64,000 nt of DNA from JAKVBK01 sp022447275 (lineage in GTDB: Bacteria; Pseudomonadota; Alphaproteobacteria; Rhodobacterales; Rhodobacteraceae). Positions 34,588 to 45,100 of this stretch are shown here, piece after piece (position 1 is the first letter of the stretch; every line of letters starts with the position of its first letter). The position numbers and the translations under genes are program-made. The stretch spans positions 124,001 through 188,000 of the forward strand of contig CP138932.1 of NCBI GenBank assembly GCA_047125605.1, read 5' to 3'. Under the pieces are notes generated by a model. It made no database searches. It saw only the letters and a program-made list of their open reading frames with translations, and was not told where the DNA came from.

Positions 34588-35787
34588 TTGGGTCTGCGAA
34601 GCTTTTTCGATCGGATCGAGCCACATTTTGAAAAAGGTGGCGCATACGAGAAGTATTTTCCGATCTATGAGATGGTAGAGAGCTTTCTCTACACTCCCAA
34701 AACCGTAACGACTGCGGCGCCCCATGCCCGGTCGTATATCGATATGAAGCGCATCATGACCTATGTCGTGATCGCGACAATCCCCTGTATCCTGATGGGC
34801 GTCTACAATGTTGGCCTTCAGGTCAACATGGCGATCGAAACCTATGGCGCAACCGGGTGGCGCGCCGCGGTCGTGGACACGTTGGGGGTTGGGTTCAACT
34901 ACAACAACCCGCTGGCAAATATCTTCCACGGATTTCTGTATTTCCTGCCGATTTACATCACCACGCTGATCGTGGGCGGCATCTGGGAGGTGGTTTTTGC
35001 CACGGTGCGCGGTCACGAGGTCAACGAAGGTTTCCTCGTTACCTCGATGCTCTTTGCGCTGATCCTGCCGCCAGACGTGCCTTTATGGCAGGTTGGCCTT
35101 GGCATCTCTTTTGGTGTGGTGATCGGCAAGGAAGTATTTGGCGGAACCGGCAAAAACTTCCTCAACCCCGCTTTGACGGGCCGCGCGTTCCTCTACTTCG
35201 CCTACCCGGCCTACATGTCCGGGGATACGATCTGGACGCCCGTGGACGGGTTTTCGGGCGCAACCGCTCTGTCGGTTGCAGCCTCTGATGGCTATCAGGA
35301 GCTTGCCGCGAATGGCATGACCTGGGGCGCGTCCTTCTTTGGTACGGTACAGGGATCGATAGGGGAAACCTCAACCCTGGCCTGTCTGCTGGGCTTGTGC
35401 TTCCTGCTGGCAACAAAGATTGCCAACTGGCGTCTCGTGGTCGGGTGCCTAGGCGGCATGATCGCCTTCTCCACCCTGCTGAACGTGATCGGCTCAGACA
35501 CCAATCCGATGTTCGCCATGCCCTGGTACTGGCATCTGGTGGTGGGCGGGTACGCCTTTGGCCTCGTCTTCATGGTGACCGAGCCTGTCTCTGCCTCGCA
35601 CACCAATACGGGTCGGTTCATCTACGGAGCCTTGATTGGTTTCATGGTTGTCATGATCCGGGTGATCAATCCCGCCTTCCCGGAAGGCATGATGCTGGCG
35701 ATCCTGTTCGGCAACGTCTTTGCCCCGCTGATCGATTACTTCGTCGTTCAGGCAAACATCAAACGCAGGGCGAAACGCTATGCCTGA
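34588..35787 (+). CDS. nqrB: Na+-NQR subunit B
   Basis: The start is a TTG at 34588, 10 bases after GGAGGG, giving 399 residues with about ten membrane helices. NqrB carries riboflavin and a covalent FMN; the flavinylated threonine lies in the ApbE target motif DGFSGATALS. It forms the Na+ channel core. The KNFLNPALTGRAFL segment is conserved in the NqrB/RnfD family. It overlaps nqrC by 8 bases (ATGCCTGA). Confidence 0.95.
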   Translation: MGLRSFFDRIEPHFEKGGAYEKYFPIYEMVESFLYTPKTVTTAAPHARSYIDMKRIMTYVVIATIPCILMGVYNVGLQVNMAIETYGATGWRAAVVDTLGVGFNYNNPLANIFHGFLYFLPIYITTLIVGGIWEVVFATVRGHEVNEGFLVTSMLFALILPPDVPLWQVGLGISFGVVIGKEVFGGTGKNFLNPALTGRAFLYFAYPAYMSGDTIWTPVDGFSGATALSVAASDGYQELAANGMTWGASFFGTVQGSIGETSTLACLLGLCFLLATKIANWRLVVGCLGGMIAFSTLLNVIGSDTNPMFAMPWYWHLVVGGYAFGLVFMVTEPVSASHTNTGRFIYGALIGFMVVMIRVINPAFPEGMMLAILFGNVFAPLIDYFVVQANIKRRAKRYA

Positions 35788-36586
35788 ACAAAGTGATAAC
35801 CAGAAGGGCATGATTGCCCGTTTCATGGCCTTGCCGACGGACTCCGTCCCTAAGACGGTGTTTGTGGCGGTTGTGTTGTGCCTTGTGGCATCCATGGTCG
35901 TATCGGCAGCCGCCGTCAGCCTGCGCCCCACGCAGCAAGCAAACGCGGTGAAAGACAAGCAGGTCAACATCCTGCAGGTGGCAGGCCGCTATGAGCCGGG
36001 CATGGATGTGACGGAAGCCTTCGCCGACTTCGAGCCCAAAGTGCTGGAACTGGCAACAGGCGAGTTCACCGACGCGTTTGACCCCGCCACGTTCGATGAT
36101 CGGGCCGCCGCTGACGATCCGGAGCTGTCGATCGCCCTGACAGAGGATCCTGCATCGATCGGGCGCCAGTCGCGTTTCATGACAGTGTATCTTCTGCGCG
36201 ATGAGAATGGTGACATTGACCGGGTTATCCTGCCAATCCATGGCTACGGCCTCTGGTCGACGCTCTATGGGTTCATCGCACTGGAAGAAGATGGCAACGA
36301 TATCTTCGGCCTGCAATTTTACAGCCACGGCGAAACGCCCGGCCTTGGGGCCGAGGTTGATAACCCGCGCTGGAAGTCCCAGTGGAATGGCAAGAAAGTC
36401 GGCAACGAGGATGGGGTTCAGATCACTGTCGCCCGTGCCGTGCCACCGGCGGGGCCTGAATACCATGTGGATGGTCTGTCCGGCGCCACGCTGACAACCC
36501 GCGGCGTCGACAACCTCGTCAAGTTCTGGCTGGACGATACGGGCTATGGCCCCTTCCTCGACAACCTCAAGGCAGGAGAGATCTGA
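35780..36586 (+). CDS. nqrC: Na+-NQR subunit C
   Basis: The 268-residue protein has one N-terminal membrane helix (about residues 25-50) and a periplasmic FMN-binding domain. The covalent FMN threonine is in DGLSGATLTTRGV near the C-terminus, the ApbE recognition motif. It passes electrons from NqrD/E to NqrB. Its stop shares one base with the nqrD start (TGATG). Confidence 0.95.
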   Translation: MPEQSDNQKGMIARFMALPTDSVPKTVFVAVVLCLVASMVVSAAAVSLRPTQQANAVKDKQVNILQVAGRYEPGMDVTEAFADFEPKVLELATGEFTDAFDPATFDDRAAADDPELSIALTEDPASIGRQSRFMTVYLLRDENGDIDRVILPIHGYGLWSTLYGFIALEEDGNDIFGLQFYSHGETPGLGAEVDNPRWKSQWNGKKVGNEDGVQITVARAVPPAGPEYHVDGLSGATLTTRGVDNLVKFWLDDTGYGPFLDNLKAGEI

Positions 36587-37239
36587 TGGCACAAACCCGT
36601 AGGGAAATGCTGGTCGATCCGCTGGTCGACAACAACCCGATCACGCTGCAGGTGCTGGGCATCTGCTCGGCCCTTGCCGTGACGTCCTCCATGCAGGTGT
36701 CCTTCGTGATGGCCCTCGCCGTGACCTTCGTGACAGCCCTTTCATCGATGTTTATCTCGATGCTGCGCAACCATATCCCGGGCTCGATCCGGATCATCGT
36801 GCAGATGGTCATCATTGCGTCTTTGGTGATCGTCGTGGACCAGATCCTGAAGGCCTATGCCTATCAGATTTCCAAGACACTTTCGGTGTTTGTTGGTCTG
36901 ATCATCACAAACTGCATCGTCATGGGCCGTGCGGAAGCCTTCGCCATGAAAAACCCGCCGATCCCCTCCTTCATCGATGGCATTGGCAATGGGCTTGGCT
37001 ATGGTCTGATCCTGATGCTGGTGGGCTTTGTGCGCGAATTGTTCGGTGCCGGCAGCCTGTTTGGCATCACCATCCTTGAGACAACCAACAATGGTGGCTG
37101 GTATGTGCCCAACGGCATGTTGCTGCTGCCGCCCTCGGCATTCTTCATCATCGGGCTGATCATCTGGGCATTCCGCTCCTGGAAGCCCGCACAGGTGGAA
37201 GAGCGCGAGTACAAGATCCAGACGGTCGAGGCGCACTGA
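36586..37239 (+). CDS. nqrD: Na+-NQR subunit D
   Basis: The 217-residue membrane protein has six helices and belongs to the NqrDE/RnfAE family. LQVLGICSALAVTSS and IITNCIVMGRAEAFA contain the conserved cysteines that hold the intramembrane iron centre with NqrE. Its stop shares one base with the nqrE start (TGATG). Confidence 0.95.
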   Translation: MAQTRREMLVDPLVDNNPITLQVLGICSALAVTSSMQVSFVMALAVTFVTALSSMFISMLRNHIPGSIRIIVQMVIIASLVIVVDQILKAYAYQISKTLSVFVGLIITNCIVMGRAEAFAMKNPPIPSFIDGIGNGLGYGLILMLVGFVRELFGAGSLFGITILETTNNGGWYVPNGMLLLPPSAFFIIGLIIWAFRSWKPAQVEEREYKIQTVEAH

Positions 37240-37847
37240 TGGAAGAGTATATCTCCCTGGCCGTGAAGGCCATTTTCGTTGAAAACCTCGCCTTGGCCTT
37301 CTTCCTCGGGATGTGCACATTCATTGCCGTTTCCAAGAAGATCGCAACGGCGATTGGCCTTGGGATTTCGGTGATGATCGTGCAGTCGATCACCGTGCCG
37401 GCCAACAACCTGATCCTGACCTATCTGCTGGCGCCCGGTGCGCTTGCATGGGCGGGCTTTCCCGATGTGGATCTGACCTTTCTGGGCCTGATTTCCTATA
37501 TCGGGGTGATTGCCGCGCTGGTGCAGATCCTCGAGATGGTGCTCGATAAGTATTTCCCGCCGCTCTACAATGCGCTGGGCGTCTTCTTGCCGTTGATCAC
37601 GGTGAACTGCGCCATCTTGGGTGGCTCGCTGTTCATGGTCGAGCGAGACTTCAACTTTTCCGAAAGCCTCACCTATGGTGTATCTTCCGGATTTGGCTGG
37701 GCTCTCGCCATCACTGCGATGGCGGGCGTGCGCGAGAAGCTCAAGTATTCTGACATTCCCGATGGTCTTCAGGGCCTAGGCATCACATTCATCACCGCTG
37801 GTCTGATGGCGCTTGCCTTCATGTCGTTCAGCGGCGTGCGCCTGTAA
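37239..37847 (+). CDS. nqrE: Na+-NQR subunit E
   Basis: The 202-residue membrane partner of NqrD has the opposite topology. FFLGMCTFIAVSKK and LPLITVNCAILGG carry the cysteine ligands for the intramembrane iron centre. The start overlaps nqrD by one base and nqrF follows after 12 bases. Confidence 0.95.
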   Translation: MEEYISLAVKAIFVENLALAFFLGMCTFIAVSKKIATAIGLGISVMIVQSITVPANNLILTYLLAPGALAWAGFPDVDLTFLGLISYIGVIAALVQILEMVLDKYFPPLYNALGVFLPLITVNCAILGGSLFMVERDFNFSESLTYGVSSGFGWALAITAMAGVREKLKYSDIPDGLQGLGITFITAGLMALAFMSFSGVRL

Positions 37848-37859
37848 GGGAGGCAAGCT

Positions 37860-39083
37860 ATGGCAACTTTTGCACTTGGTATTCTGCTGTTCACCCTGAT
37901 CGTCCTCGCGCTTGTGACGGTCATCATGGGCGCGCGCTCGCGGCTCGTGTCCTCGGGGAACGTCAATATCACGATCAATGGGGAAAAGACGATTTCGGTT
38001 CCGGCTGGGGGCAAGCTGTTGCAGACCCTCGCCGAGCAGAAGCTGTTCGTGCCCTCCGCATGTGGCGGGGGCGGAACCTGTGCCCAATGCCGGGTGAAGA
38101 TCCATGCTGGCGGCGGCTCTATCCTGCCCACGGAAGAAAGCCACATCACCAAGCGGGAAGCCTCCTGCGGTGACAGGCTGTCGTGTCAGGTGGCGGTCAA
38201 GCAGGATATGGACATCGAGGTGCCCGAGGAGGTGTTCGGCGTAAAGAAGTGGGAATGCACCGTGCGTTCCAACGAGAACGTTGCCACCTTCATTAAGAAC
38301 CTTGTTCTGGAACTGCCCGAAGGCGAAGACGTGAACTTCCGCGCGGGCGGCTACATCCAGATCGAAGCACCGGCGCACAAGCTCAACTACAAGGATTTCG
38401 AGGTTGAGGACACGTACAAAGAAGATTGGGACAAGTTCAATCTCTGGCAGTATGAGTCCAAGGTCGATGAGCCGATCGAACGGGCCTATTCGATGGCGAA
38501 TTACCCAGATGAAAAGGGCCTGATCATGCTGAACGTGCGCGTGGCGTCCCCACCGCCGGGCAGCCAGGGCATACCGCCCGGCCAGATGTCATCCTACATC
38601 TTCAACCTCAAGCCCGGCGACAAGGTCACGATTTCTGGTCCCTTCGGCGAATTCTTTGCCCGCGAGACACAAAAAGAGATGGTGTTCATCGGCGGTGGTG
38701 CTGGCATGGCCCCGATGCGGTCGCATATCTTCGACCAGCTCAAGCGTCTGAAGAACCGCGATCGCAAAATTACCTTCTGGTATGGCGCGCGCTCCAAGAA
38801 AGAGATGTTCTTTGTTGAAGACTTCGACCAACTGGCCGAGGAGTTTGACAATTTTGAATGGCACGTGGCGCTTTCGGACGCACTGCCGGAAGATGATTGG
38901 GACGGCTATAAGGGCTTCATCCACAACATTCTCTATGAGCATTACCTGAAGGACCATCCGGCCCCCGAGGATTGCGAATTCTACATGTGTGGTCCGCCGA
39001 TCATGAACCAGTCGGTCATCAACATGTTGGTTGATCTGGGTGTAGACCGCGAAGACATCATGCTGGATGACTTTGGCGGCTGA
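37860..39083 (+). CDS. nqrF: Na+-NQR subunit F (NADH dehydrogenase)
   Basis: The 407-residue entry subunit has one N-terminal membrane helix, a plant-type [2Fe-2S] domain with CGGGGTCAQC and a fourth Cys near 110, an FAD domain with RAYSMANYP, and a C-terminal NADH domain with GGGAGMAPMRS and CGPPIMNQS. It oxidises NADH in the cytoplasm and passes electrons to NqrD/E. It ends the operon before a strong terminator. Confidence 0.96.
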   Translation: MATFALGILLFTLIVLALVTVIMGARSRLVSSGNVNITINGEKTISVPAGGKLLQTLAEQKLFVPSACGGGGTCAQCRVKIHAGGGSILPTEESHITKREASCGDRLSCQVAVKQDMDIEVPEEVFGVKKWECTVRSNENVATFIKNLVLELPEGEDVNFRAGGYIQIEAPAHKLNYKDFEVEDTYKEDWDKFNLWQYESKVDEPIERAYSMANYPDEKGLIMLNVRVASPPPGSQGIPPGQMSSYIFNLKPGDKVTISGPFGEFFARETQKEMVFIGGGAGMAPMRSHIFDQLKRLKNRDRKITFWYGARSKKEMFFVEDFDQLAEEFDNFEWHVALSDALPEDDWDGYKGFIHNILYEHYLKDHPAPEDCEFYMCGPPIMNQSVINMLVDLGVDREDIMLDDFGG

Positions 39084-39105
39084 CCCGCAGCAAAGATACA
39101 AACAA

Positions 39106-39136
39106 AAACGGCGCCCCGAAATCGCGGGCGCCGTTT
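39106..39136. terminator. Bidirectional terminator between nqrF and the CBS gene
   Basis: An 11-bp stem (AAACGGCGCCC at 39106-39116 with 39126-39136) closes a nine-base loop. The A run on its left serves the leftward CBS gene and the T-rich right flank serves nqrF. Confidence 0.8.
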
Positions 39137-39181
39137 CCATTTTGGGGCAGGCCGTGCCTGCCGTGCTGGCAAAGCGCCGGG

Positions 39182-39706
39182 TTAGCCCACGATCAATTGC
39201 TTTAGCTGCAGGGCTTCGTGCTCCAACTCATTCAACCGGTAATTGACCACATCACCGATGGTCAGCATGCCGCTGAGAGCGCCATCTTCGGTCACGGGCA
39301 TGTGGCGAAACTTGCCATCTGTCATGCGCTTGAGCACCGTCACCAGCGCATCATCCATGGCGCAGGTGACCACTTCACGTGTCATGATATCAGACACGTT
39401 GCGTGGCAGGGTCTGGCCCGGCGTTTCCGCAAGCTGGCGGACGATATCCCGCTCTGACAGGATGCCTTGCAAGCTGCCATTGGCATCCGTCACCACAAGC
39501 GCGCCAATCCGTTTGTCCCGCAGTTGCCGGACCGCGTTCGAGATCGTGTCCTGGGGGCGCACCGCGTAGACATCCCTGCCTTTGCCGGCGATCAGCATCC
39601 GAACCGTCGCCGTCTCGCTAGAGAGGTTGGTCTGGAGGCTTTGGCTGGACGTGGCCTGTTGTGATGCGTCTCGCCTGAGCGGCGCCTGGTATGAAGTGGG
39701 GACCAT
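39182..39706 (-). CDS. Tandem CBS-domain protein
   Basis: The 174-residue protein starts behind AGGAGC. After about 35 residues of polar leader, two CBS domains follow: DVYAVRPQDTISNAVRQLRDKRIGALVV with GILSERDIVR, then FRHMPVTEDGALSGMLTIGDVV. The pair forms a Bateman module that binds adenine nucleotides. With no catalytic domain attached, it probably acts as a free regulatory module sensing energy state or NAD(H). The partner is unknown; convergence with nqr need not imply function. Confidence 0.88.
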   Translation of the reverse strand: MVPTSYQAPLRRDASQQATSSQSLQTNLSSETATVRMLIAGKGRDVYAVRPQDTISNAVRQLRDKRIGALVVTDANGSLQGILSERDIVRQLAETPGQTLPRNVSDIMTREVVTCAMDDALVTVLKRMTDGKFRHMPVTEDGALSGMLTIGDVVNYRLNELEHEALQLKQLIVG

Positions 39707-39775
39707 GGCAAGCTCCTGTTCGTTGTCGTCTAGAAGGTGTACCTAAAGCCTAGCCAACAAAACGACGCCAAGGAA

Positions 39776-39970
39776 ATGGAATTGTTCTCTGAACCCCTGA
39801 CACTTACCCCTATGGTTTCCACAATCTTATTCGTGATCGCGGTGTTGGCAGGTATGCGCTACCGCACCGTGTGGAAGGCGGAAGGCCCACGCTGGCAGCT
39901 TTGGGTGTTTGGCCTCGTATCAGGGGGCTGTTTGCTGATTGTGGGGTTCATACCTGTGTTGCCCAGCTAG
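39776..39970 (+). CDS. Unknown 64-residue membrane protein
   Basis: Two predicted helices (MVSTILFVIAVLAGMRY, and LWVFGLVSGGCLLIVGFIPVL, written here in part) flank a short basic loop with conserved-looking aromatic residues. The start is uncertain: ATG at 39776, a GTG at 39737 and an ATG at 39812 are all in frame, and none has an ideal ribosome site. The hydrophobic pattern suggests a real gene. Function unknown. Confidence 0.5.
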   Translation: MELFSEPLTLTPMVSTILFVIAVLAGMRYRTVWKAEGPRWQLWVFGLVSGGCLLIVGFIPVLPS

Positions 39971-40129
39971 CGGCAACGGGTGCGTGCCGTGCCAAGCGGC
40001 GCTTGTGAGGGCGGTGGGGATATTGCCTGCACGGACGCTTCTTCAGGGGCAGGGCGAGAGATATTTCCCTTGACCACAGGGTACACATCCTCAGCGTCGG
40101 GCGCAGGAAACGGGCACAAGGTGGGGCCA

Positions 40130-41446
40130 ATGGATACACGTCAGGTAGCGACAGATGTGCTGGTCATCGGCGGGGGTACGGCCGGTTTTGGCGCAGCTCT
40201 GGCAGCTGCAAGGCAGGGCCTGTCCGTGACCATGCTGGAGGCAACCACGAAGATTGGCGGGGTCATGGGCTTTTGCCCGGGCATGCCTTGGGGGGGCGGC
40301 TACCCGATGGACCGGATCATCGGCGGGCTGATCGAGGAGTTGACCGAACGCTTGATGGCTATGGATCCTCCGGCGGCGGAGAAACGCCCCTGCACACTTG
40401 AGAATTTTGGCCCCGAGATCGTGTATGACCATGATCTGGCCACTCTGACTATGTTCGAGATGTTGGAAGAGGCTGGCGTGCGCCTGCGCTTGGGGGCAAC
40501 GGCCCTACAGCCCCACATGCAAGGTAACCGGATTGCCCAAGTGGCCTGCAGTGACAGGAACGGCCTGTTCACGATCGTCCCGAAAGCCGTGATTGATTGT
40601 TCAGGCGATGGGGATATTTCAGCCAAGGCCGGGGTGCCTTATGAGCTGGGGGATGCCTCCGGCAACATGATGGCAGTGACGATTTCCTTTCACATGATCG
40701 GCGTGGATTGGACGCGCGCCTTCGCAGATCCCGACCCATATTTCGAAGCCTATGCGGCACGCGGCGTCGCCGAAGGGCGCCTTCATCCCGATTTGGCCAG
40801 GCTCTATCTGATGCGCGGTTTTCACAAAGGCTCGGTGTTTTGCAACTCGGTCCATGTGCGCAGCGTTGATGGCACGGACCCGGTCGCGGTGGGCGCTGCA
40901 ACCCAGGAAGGGCGGCGACGCTGTGCGCAACTGGCTCAGTTCTTGCGCGCGGATGTGCCGGGCTTTGAGGCGGCACATATGGCGTTACTGTCACCAACGG
41001 TGGGCGTGCGCGAAACCCGTAAGCTGCACGGACAATACCGACTGACAGAAACAGATATCGCGGCTGCTGCCAAATTTGCGGATGGGATCGTAGCCTGTGA
41101 CAATCCCATCGATGACGTCATGCGGGCCGAGGGCGAGATGACCCATGAGGCGGCCACGGCTCAGGGCCAGTACTACACCATACCGTACCGTTGCCTCGTC
41201 CCGGAGCGGATCGAAAACCTGCTCTTTGCAGGGCGCATCCTGTCGGCCGAACCCCTTGCCTTTGCCTCTGTGCGGGGCATGCCGCAATGCATGGCGATGG
41301 GACAGGCCACCGGCACCGCAGCGGCGCTTGCCCTGCGCGATGGCGTGCCAGTTCAGGCTGTCCAAGGCCTGGAATTGGTGGCGTCCTTGCGGGCACAGGG
41401 CCTGAACCGGATTGGCGGGTCTGCAGGGGTCAGTGACGCAGCATAA
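40130..41446 (+). CDS. FAD-dependent oxidoreductase (FAD_oxidored family)
   Basis: The start at 40130 follows GGTGGGG and gives 438 residues. The dinucleotide fold is DVLVIGGGTAGFGAALAAARQG with the acidic end in LEATTKIGG. IDCSGDGDISAKAG and the C-terminal LFAGRILSAEPLAFASVRGMPQCMAMGQA contact FAD. The family includes predicted secreted or cytoplasmic oxidases of unknown substrate. It is a single gene, convergent with the DUF4262 gene; a short hairpin (41434-41457) overlaps both 3' ends. Confidence 0.82.
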   Translation: MDTRQVATDVLVIGGGTAGFGAALAAARQGLSVTMLEATTKIGGVMGFCPGMPWGGGYPMDRIIGGLIEELTERLMAMDPPAAEKRPCTLENFGPEIVYDHDLATLTMFEMLEEAGVRLRLGATALQPHMQGNRIAQVACSDRNGLFTIVPKAVIDCSGDGDISAKAGVPYELGDASGNMMAVTISFHMIGVDWTRAFADPDPYFEAYAARGVAEGRLHPDLARLYLMRGFHKGSVFCNSVHVRSVDGTDPVAVGAATQEGRRRCAQLAQFLRADVPGFEAAHMALLSPTVGVRETRKLHGQYRLTETDIAAAAKFADGIVACDNPIDDVMRAEGEMTHEAATAQGQYYTIPYRCLVPERIENLLFAGRILSAEPLAFASVRGMPQCMAMGQATGTAAALALRDGVPVQAVQGLELVASLRAQGLNRIGGSAGVSDAA

Positions 41447-41454
41447 ACTGCGCG

Positions 41455-41949
41455 TCAGTTTGCCGTTTCTGCAACGATCCAGTCGGCATCCTGGGCCATG
41501 GCAACGTTTGGGTCGCAGGCGGGATCACCCGGAAAGTTGCCGGCGTCGTCTGGTATAAGCACCTGCACGAGGGCTCGAATGTCTTGGCTCCGATGTGGGC
41601 GGGCGGCGTTGGCTTTTAATACAAGCGCTGGCGGGGCTGTTCGAAAGCCAAGCGCACAGCCTTGTACCAATCCGGACACGCACTGGTTTCCACTCGCCAA
41701 ATCGAGCGTGCCCTTCCCATGGCCCTCGATGCAGACTGCGAAAAGCTGAGCGGTTATTTGAGGCGCAATCCCAACGGCCAGAAGTTCGGGGGTTTGATGT
41801 GCGTGTTCCAATCCGACGGTGAAGGCAAAGCCCGGCCGGGCCGAGTTGGGCGCATCGATGCAGAGTTGGGCGTATCCGTACTCCGCGATCATTTCCTTTA
41901 CCCGGCGTTCGACGTCAAAATCGTACTGCTCCACTTTGCTGATCTGCAT
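41455..41949 (-). CDS. DUF4262 domain protein
   Basis: The 164-residue protein shows the DUF4262 layout: EYGYAQLCI, then RPGFAFTVGLEHAHQTPELLAVGI near residues 37-60. Members are small soluble proteins of unknown function, and some occur with polymorphic toxins. No such neighbour is present here. No clear ribosome site precedes the ATG. Confidence 0.72.
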   Translation of the reverse strand: MQISKVEQYDFDVERRVKEMIAEYGYAQLCIDAPNSARPGFAFTVGLEHAHQTPELLAVGIAPQITAQLFAVCIEGHGKGTLDLASGNQCVSGLVQGCALGFRTAPPALVLKANAARPHRSQDIRALVQVLIPDDAGNFPGDPACDPNVAMAQDADWIVAETAN

Positions 41950-42164
41950 GGGGTGGCTGTCCAGTGCTTTTGGGCTTTGTGCGCCCTAAACCTGTCGTGC
42001 CGGGCATGCTGAAGCAACGAGTTGTTGCACTCTTGGTAAATCTTGGAGTGCGTTCAGAGGCGCCAAAAGGCCAGCCTAGGTGAAGTTTGCCCGCGTGGCT
42101 GGACGCTTCAGATCAAACATGTCGGGCCCGCGGCGCCGATGTGGTTTGAGCTGGCACTGGGAAG

Positions 42165-45100
42165 CTAGCCATACCCTTCCAAAGCGGCCTCTTGCGCTTG
42201 GGGCAAGGCATCTTTGAGCTGCTCAATCGTGACAGGTTTCGTCATGAACCTGTCCATTCCTTCGGCTTTGCAGGCGGCCTTATCTTCGTCGGAGACATGT
42301 GCGGTCAGCGCGACGACCAGCGCCGGGGGCAACCCGTTTTCGCGCTCGTATTTGCGAATTTCCCGCGTGGCATCCAGCCCGTTCATAACTGGCATGGCGA
42401 CATCCATGAAAATGATCTCAGCGGGCTGCGCAATATAGGCGTTCACAGCCTCTTGGCCATCAATGCAGAGCCGCGGCGCAAAGCCCAGTTTCTCAAGCAT
42501 CTTCTGGGCGATGAACTGGTTTGTCTTGTTGTCTTCCACAACCATTACCGAGTTTTGCCCATGTGCCATTGGCGAATGCGCGTGTGCTGTTGGCGACTGC
42601 GCGCGTGCCAAACTGGCACTGGGGGCGCTGGATATGCAATTGTCAGCGCGGATCGCGGAAACTATTTCTGCGGTCCTTGCTGGCTTCTTGAGCCATGCTT
42701 CGTAAGCCCGTTTGTTTGATTGATTATTGGCGATGGCATATTCAAGCGGCGCGTGCAGGATCACGCGTGGCATCCCGCTGGTGGACACAGTGTGCCGTAG
42801 CAAGGGTTCCAAATCGCAATCTGCATAGGCGCAATCGAGGATGATGGCCGTATAGCCAACCACAGCTTCCAGAGCCTTTTGCGCCTTGCTAAGGGCATCT
42901 TCTGGATTTGCGGCAGTCTCTACCTGGGCCCCCATCGCCTCAAGCTGCTTTTCCAGGATATTTCGGCTCGGCCCGCCGGCCTCAATCACCAAGACATGTT
43001 CACCTGCCAAAACATTTTGCGCTGCAAAAGGCTGGACGTTGGACATTGGCGGCAATTCGCTTTCAAAGCTGAAGGTTGCCCCGTGCCCCAACTCTGACCT
43101 GATCTCGATCTCGCCGCCCATAAGTTTCACCATGCCAGCGCAGATCGAAAGACCGAGACCGGTACCATCCAATGTTCGGGTATGGGCGTTGTCGACTTGC
43201 TCGAAGGGTTGCAAGATCCGCTCTTGGTCAGGGCGATCAATCCCGATGCCAGTGTCCTGTACCGAGAACCTAACCTTGTCGCGGCCATCGGTTGTAACCG
43301 ATAGAATGACAAAGCCTTCATCCGTGAACTTAACGGCATTGCTGAGCAGATTAAGAAGCACATGGCGCAGCTTTACACTGTCGCCAATGCGCTTGCCGAG
43401 CCCCGCATCAAAGTCGATGCAGAGCTCCAGATTTTTGCGCCAGGCGCTGTCGGAAATGACTTTGCAGACATCATAGACGAGGGCTTCAAGGTGGAGAGCC
43501 GAATTGGAGAGCTGCTGTTTGTTCGCCTCAAGCTTGGACAGATCCAAAACATCGTTGATGATCGAAAGCAGTTGCTGGGCGGATCGGTCGATGGTTTCGA
43601 GGCCGAGCCGCTGCTGCGCCGTCATTTCTGTGTCCGCTATCAGATCGCACATCCCGATGATGCCGTTCATGGGCGTTCTGATTTCATGGCTCATATTGGC
43701 CAGAAACTTTGATTTTTCGGTATTTGCAGCCTCTGCCCGGTCCCGGGCCTCGCTCAACAAAGTCTCCTGTGTGACTTCGTCTGTGATGTCGGATGCGGCG
43801 CCGACCCAGTGAACGGCACCATCCATCCCGATCCTGGGAATGGACTCATTGAGCACCCAGATTGTTCCACGTTCGGGATGAAGGATCCTGTGCCGGTGAC
43901 GGAGGGGGGCCATCGTTTTCGCGGAGGTTTGCATCGCGTTGAGGAAGCTTTGCCGATCATCCGCCTCAATATGCTCTAGGACCGTCTCACCTAGGTCCTC
44001 AGTGGCGTTGCAGTGATAGAGAACGTCAAACTTCTTACTGGCATAATCAAACTGCAGGTTTCCATCCGGCAGCAGGCACATTTCAAACAGTCCGGCTGGG
44101 GCCGTGTCAGCAAGACGCGTTATCCGTTCATGTGCCTTTTTTAGTTTGTGTGAAGTTCGCGAAACCCTCTGTTCAGCTTCGATCCGCCCCCCTTGGGCAC
44201 GGCGCAAGACTTCCAGAGCTGAGTAGATTTCTCGCATGGCGCCGGCGTGGTGCGGTGGCTCGATCGGAACATTCTGACCACCTTGCGCCATGCTGATAAT
44301 GAGCCGCACCACGTCGCGCATTGGCCGCGCCAGTTTTCGCAATGCAATCAGCCCAACCGCAGTCACAAACACCAAAAAAAGAATAATCCCAACGACAGTC
44401 GCTGAGGTGAAGCCGCTGATCCATTTAAGAGCCGACTCCTTACGGTTGGTTGTCTGGTTGTCGATCTCTGCCTGCATGCTGATAAGCGCATCAGACATCG
44501 CCTGTGCGCTCGACAGGCTCGCGCGTTGGGCGTCAACAGCTTGGGTCCACGCCGAACCAAGCGCTGCGGCCCCTCGTGACAACTCTGATACCAGTGCGGG
44601 GTCTGATAGGGTGCTTCGAGAAAGCCCTTGTCCCCCTTGGCTGATCTGGCGCAAATGCGCGGACATCTGCCGCGTCAGTTGCTCGATCTCCGCTTCAGCG
44701 ACCATCGGCAAAGACCTGACGCCTTCCTCTGTCTTTTGGATGATTTGATTGATCCGAGAAAGGTCGAGCAAAAGCGTGGTCAAGGCCTGTGTGATCCCGC
44801 GCTCCTGTCCCAGAGCGTCGATATTGGCGGCGAGTACAGCGCTTTCGGCCTCGAAAAAGCCTTGCAGCGTGCGGCTATAGGCCATTGCGGCGCGCAAGGC
44901 TTGTTTCTCAGCCATGTCCCGGTCTGGACCAGGTGGTGTCGCATTCAGGGCGGCCACCATATCAATCACACGGTTCGGGGACGGTATGCAGATTGCACTT
45001 TCTGCTTGTTGCGGTGTTCCGCAGCCGTCTGGAAGGCCAATCAGACGAATCGTCATCTGCTCTGGATCGGCGCCATAGGGCACCGGGGGCAAGGCCTGCA

